Below are positions 61,510 to 64,000 of a stretch of DNA of 64,000 nucleotides, piece by piece. The DNA lies in contig CP117875.1 of NCBI GenBank assembly GCA_028736075.1, forward strand, positions 2,976,001 to 3,040,000, written 5' to 3'. The DNA is from Chryseobacterium sp. KACC 21268. Lineage in GTDB: Bacteria; Bacteroidota; Bacteroidia; Flavobacteriales; Weeksellaceae. The notes beneath the pieces were generated by a model. The model was given only the letters and a program-made list of their open reading frames with translations. It ran no database searches and was not told where the DNA came from. The first letter of the stretch is position 1, and every line of letters begins with the position of its first letter. Both the position numbers and the translations under genes were made by a program.

Positions 61510-62197
61510 ATATATTGTAAGGTATTAAGTACTTAAATAAACAATTAGAATAGATTGTGAATGTTTCAGAAGTAGAAATTTTGGATAATTGAAAAATATG
61601 ATAAGGCATGTTAAGACCAAATTTATTTATTTTGTAATATAATTATTAAGAAAAATTGATCTTAAAAAAACATTACTTCCGTGCAAGGTACTATTTCATT
61701 CTATTATATATGGCAAATAGTTTATTTATAATCTTACGAGATTTCTGACATTTTCTGCAAATTACTAATCAAGGCAGGCACAAGGAAAATTCCAATCGAT
61801 GTCCTGAAAGCAATAAAGGAATATAATTGCAACAGAATATCACGTAGCCTCATAAAAATTGAACATCATTGTAATCTGATTTGCTTATGAAAGTTTAATA
61901 AAAAATGATGTGAAAAATCTGCAGAAATGGTAAAATTTCTAGAATGGAATTGTAAATTATCTGTAAAATGGTTTTAATTTTTAAAATAGTTACAAAACTT
62001 TTTTTGGGAATGTACCGCTCAGTTCAGTTATGTTGTACTAACTGACAGTCTACTTCGATTCCTGTATATATATGAACGTAGCATCTAATTCATATGCAGA
62101 TTCTGAATATTTAAAATAAATAAAACCATGACGTTTGTTAGGTCTTTAATCTTTAGCAATAAGTTGAAAGGTTCGATTATTACATCCTTTTCTGATC
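61510..62197. other. Intergenic, nothing recognised
   Basis: About 690 AT-rich bases after the tandem genes. No intact ORF with recognisable features and no RNA gene. Confidence 0.45.
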
Positions 62198-62451
62198 TCA
62201 AACCTCCTGCACTATTCTGGTCGAAAATTCATTTATGAGTTGCATGGATTTCGGCATGGATGCCAGAAAATTATTGGATTCATCATGATACCCAATGATA
62301 ATATAACAAAAGCATGAAGACCTTCTTCTGATAAACCTACAAAACTCATCAAACAGTTTGGAGTCAAAACCTTCCATAGGCGTAGCGTCGACTTTTTAAC
62401 TCTACAGCAGCGATGAGGGCTGTAAAATGGGTAACCAAGTGCATAGTAGAA
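62198..62451 (-). pseudogene. C-terminal remnant of a nitroreductase family gene
   Basis: Read on the minus strand with frame corrections: FTALIAAVELK, then VDATPMEGFDSKLFDEF, then EEGLHAFVILSLG, then YHDESNNFLA, ending INEFSTRIVQEV and a stop. The segment DATPMEGFD and the following ILxLGYxD are characteristic of NAD(P)H-dependent nitroreductases. At least three frameshifts are needed and the N-terminal two thirds are missing. Confidence 0.6.
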
Positions 62452-63166
62452 ATGGCCAATAATCGTAAATCAATTTACATTGCACTTGCCGCCAACCTGC
62501 TGATCGCTTTGACCTATTTTATTGCAGGAGCTTTCACCAACAGTTATCTATGATCTCTGAGGAAATCTACTTTACCGTTGATATCCCCAATCGGCTGTTA
62601 TTGCTTAATGGATTAAAAAGGAGCTAAAGCCGGCAAATGAATAACATCCTTTCCGCTATGGTAAATAATTATATTTTTGGTCGTTTGTATATTGATATTT
62701 AGTCTTGGTGGTGCGTTATCCATTTATCACGGTATCTTACATATTCTGGAGCCTAGATTGATGAAAGACCCGTTCTTGAATTATATTGTAATGGTGCTCT
62801 CAACTATTTTCGAGGGTACTTCTCTCTTTTATAGCCGTCAATGAATTCAACAAAACCCGTAATGGCCTGAATTGGTGGGATGTGATCATTAAAAGCAAAG
62901 ATCTCGCAAGCTTTCTTGTAGTCTTTGAAGATGGTGCGACAGTCGCAGGTCTTATCGTTGTAATACTTTTGATGGGAATCAGCCATACCTTCAAAAGCCC
63001 TGAATCTGATGGGCCGCCTCTATCATTACTGGTATCTGTTTATTTTATTCTCGCCAGCGAAAGCAGAAACTTATTGATGGTTGAAGGAATAGAGCCGGAA
63101 ACGAGAGAAAAGATTGCAATACTGCGTGAAAAAGATGTTGCGGTGGTCAGAACAAAAAACAACTAA
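62452..63166 (+). pseudogene. Cation diffusion facilitator (CDF) transporter, broken
   Basis: The start MANNRKSIYIALAANLLIAL and the later pieces LGGALSIYHGILHILEPRLM, NEFNKTRNGLNWWDVIIKS, KDLASFLVVFEDGATVAGL and the C-terminal ESRNLLMVEGIEPETREKI lie in different frames. Together they give most of a CDF-family metal/proton antiporter of about 300 residues. Stops, frameshifts and a small deletion (around SPESDGPPL) show that it is dead. The 3' part is still an open frame of about 94 codons from 62882. Confidence 0.75.
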
Positions 63167-63184
63167 CAACAAACTGAATAAAAA

Positions 63185-63208
63185 AGGAGAGCAAATAAAT
63201 GCTCTCCT
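63185..63208. terminator. Terminator-like hairpin
   Basis: AGGAGAGCA and TGCTCTCCT around AATAAA form a 9-bp stem. The T-run is on the minus-strand side (TTTTTT), so it would terminate minus-strand transcription best. Confidence 0.55.
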
Positions 63209-63266
63209 TAATGATGTATTTATAACTTATGATGAATAAGTCAATACAAACATACAAAATTTATAT

Positions 63267-63345
63267 TAACTTTGCAATGTTTTTTAGAAGACTAAATTAA
63301 TTTTTTTTAAGTTGAAGCTATCTCGATCAGATAGCTTCTTTTTTT
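63267..63345 (+). ncRNA. Possible short transcript (promoter box plus terminator)
   Basis: A -7-type box TAACTTTG (63267-63274) is followed about 40 bases later by GAAGCTATCT, loop CGATC, AGATAGCTTC (63314-63338) and a seven-T run. The space between is too short for a gene. It could be a small RNA or the end of a lost unit. No -33 TTTG is evident. Confidence 0.3.
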
Positions 63346-63779
63346 ATAACTTAACATGAAATGTGTATTGTTGCCTTATCTTTTATGCAGCAATGATTTT
63401 AAGAGAGGCATTTGCTTGATTTGGTACAGTTAAATGGCGGGGTTTTATCTTTATTAGTTGATAGTGACACTGTACTTTGATACCTCTTATCACTCACTGG
63501 TTTTGTTATGATCACGTAATATACATTAATATACTCCAGGTAATCATAAAAATATTCATGTGATCTCCAATCTTTATCTAAAAGCTTTTGCAAATCAACA
63601 ATTTGTGAAAAATAATATACTAAGAAAATAAGAATAAATTTGTAAAATATTTTTCATTTTTATAATATTTTAATGAATGCTTCACGGCGAGTAATATAGC
63701 AATAATTTATCAGGAACCTTATACTTTAATTAAGGATGATCGTATTAAGGCTTCCATTTAAGTTGTAAATTCCAGTGAT

Positions 63780-64000
63780 AGTGACCACCCAATTTCAATT
63801 CAAATTGACCAGGTGATTTAGGTTTAAATTGACCACATTAATTTTGATAAAACTCTTGCTTATCATTACTTTCCATTCACTGTTAACACCTCTCTTCTTC
63901 TCATAAATTCCCTCTGGCGTTCCACGCTGTGAGACTGTCTAGAATAGCATCAGCGAGGAAACTGGGTTAAGAAAACAAGCAACAACAGATTTAACAAATG
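63780..64000. mobile_element. Edge of an IS21-like insertion sequence (partial)
   Basis: After 63780 the sequence has GTGACCACCC and two direct copies of AAATTGACCA (63802-63811, 63826-63835), in the manner of the multiple terminal repeats of IS21-family elements. The 3' end of an istB-like gene follows on the minus strand and runs off the window. Confidence 0.55.
63866..64000 (-). pseudogene. istB: 3' end of istB-like ATPase gene (partial, frameshifted)
   Basis: On the minus strand one frame gives SLADAILDSLT. After a one-base shift the reading continues HSVERQREFMRRREVLTVNGK to the stop at 63866-63868. The pattern DAILDxL-H----RxxxxxGESMRxxR is the usual C-terminus of IS21 IstB helper ATPases. 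The gene extends beyond the right edge; the frameshift suggests decay. Confidence 0.5.

Noticed and set aside
1-64000. CRISPR arrays, tRNA and rRNA genes
   Set aside because: No regularly spaced repeats, cloverleaf or rRNA-like segments were seen on reading; the repeated leader motif is not an array because each copy is tied to a gene start.

Overview
The window looks like a member of the Bacteroidota, most likely a flavobacterium of the Weeksellaceae (Chryseobacterium/Elizabethkingia type). The evidence is low GC, TAnnTTTG-type -7 boxes with few Shine-Dalgarno sequences, SusC/SusD and GLPGLI families, and a Bacteroidetes-type conjugation machine (TraA/B/D/E/F/G/I/J/K/L/M/N/O/Q, MobA/B/C, RteC). 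Most of it (about 1-55.8 kb) reads as an integrative conjugative element (ICE) with large cargo blocks. About 55.8-64 kb is mostly decayed sequence. No tRNA, rRNA, CRISPR array or integrase was seen.

Layout. 0-0.5 kb: ICE-type RadC/JAB gene. 1.2-9.9 kb: a peptide export locus. It has seven intact bacteriocin-like peptides with double-glycine-type leaders plus one frameshifted copy, a C39-like/VKOR/thioredoxin oxidoreductase, a C39-peptidase ABC exporter, an HlyD adaptor and a GLPGLI gene. All mature peptides carry an even number of cysteines. 10.1-19.1 kb: the minus-strand tra operon (traE to traQ). 19.3-21.6 kb: plus-strand cargo (HEXXH lipoprotein, GLPGLI protein) lying between traE and traD. 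21.7-23.5 kb: traD/B/A. 23.7-24.1 kb: an oriT-like region. 24.2-28 kb: mobA, mobB, mobC. 28-30.6 kb: rteC and a TPR-AraC regulator. 30.9-33.6 kb: small lipoprotein, MauE-type redox membrane protein and two DUF6520-like secreted peptides. 33.7-40.6 kb: a SusC-SusD-S9 peptidase operon preceded by a structured leader or small RNA. 41.2-50.2 kb: a very AT-rich, defence-like island (XRE regulator, histidine kinase with two GHKL ATPase domains, orphan receiver, cytosine methyltransferase-nucleotidyltransferase-DUF262 operon, Vsr nuclease). 50.6-55.8 kb: ICE backbone again (topB, DUF3945, HTH protein). 55.8-64 kb: pseudogenes (MFS, LOV histidine kinase, response regulator, nitroreductase, cation efflux), three intact tandem secreted paralogues, and the edge of an IS21-like element.

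The most striking observation is a short conserved leader motif (CCGAA ... AGTAGG). It lies 20-21 nt before the start codon of all seven intact exported peptide genes and also of both DUF6520-like genes 25 kb away, although the proteins are unrelated. Compensatory base changes and different internal lengths point to an RNA hairpin with a loop-E-like internal loop. A second RNA-level observation is the minus-strand leader/small RNA at 41.1-40.9 kb, where a terminator and a competing or pseudoknotted long-range helix can be drawn. A third is the kinase/receiver plus methyltransferase/nucleotidyltransferase/DUF262/Vsr neighbourhood, a candidate defence system whose composition I do not recognise.
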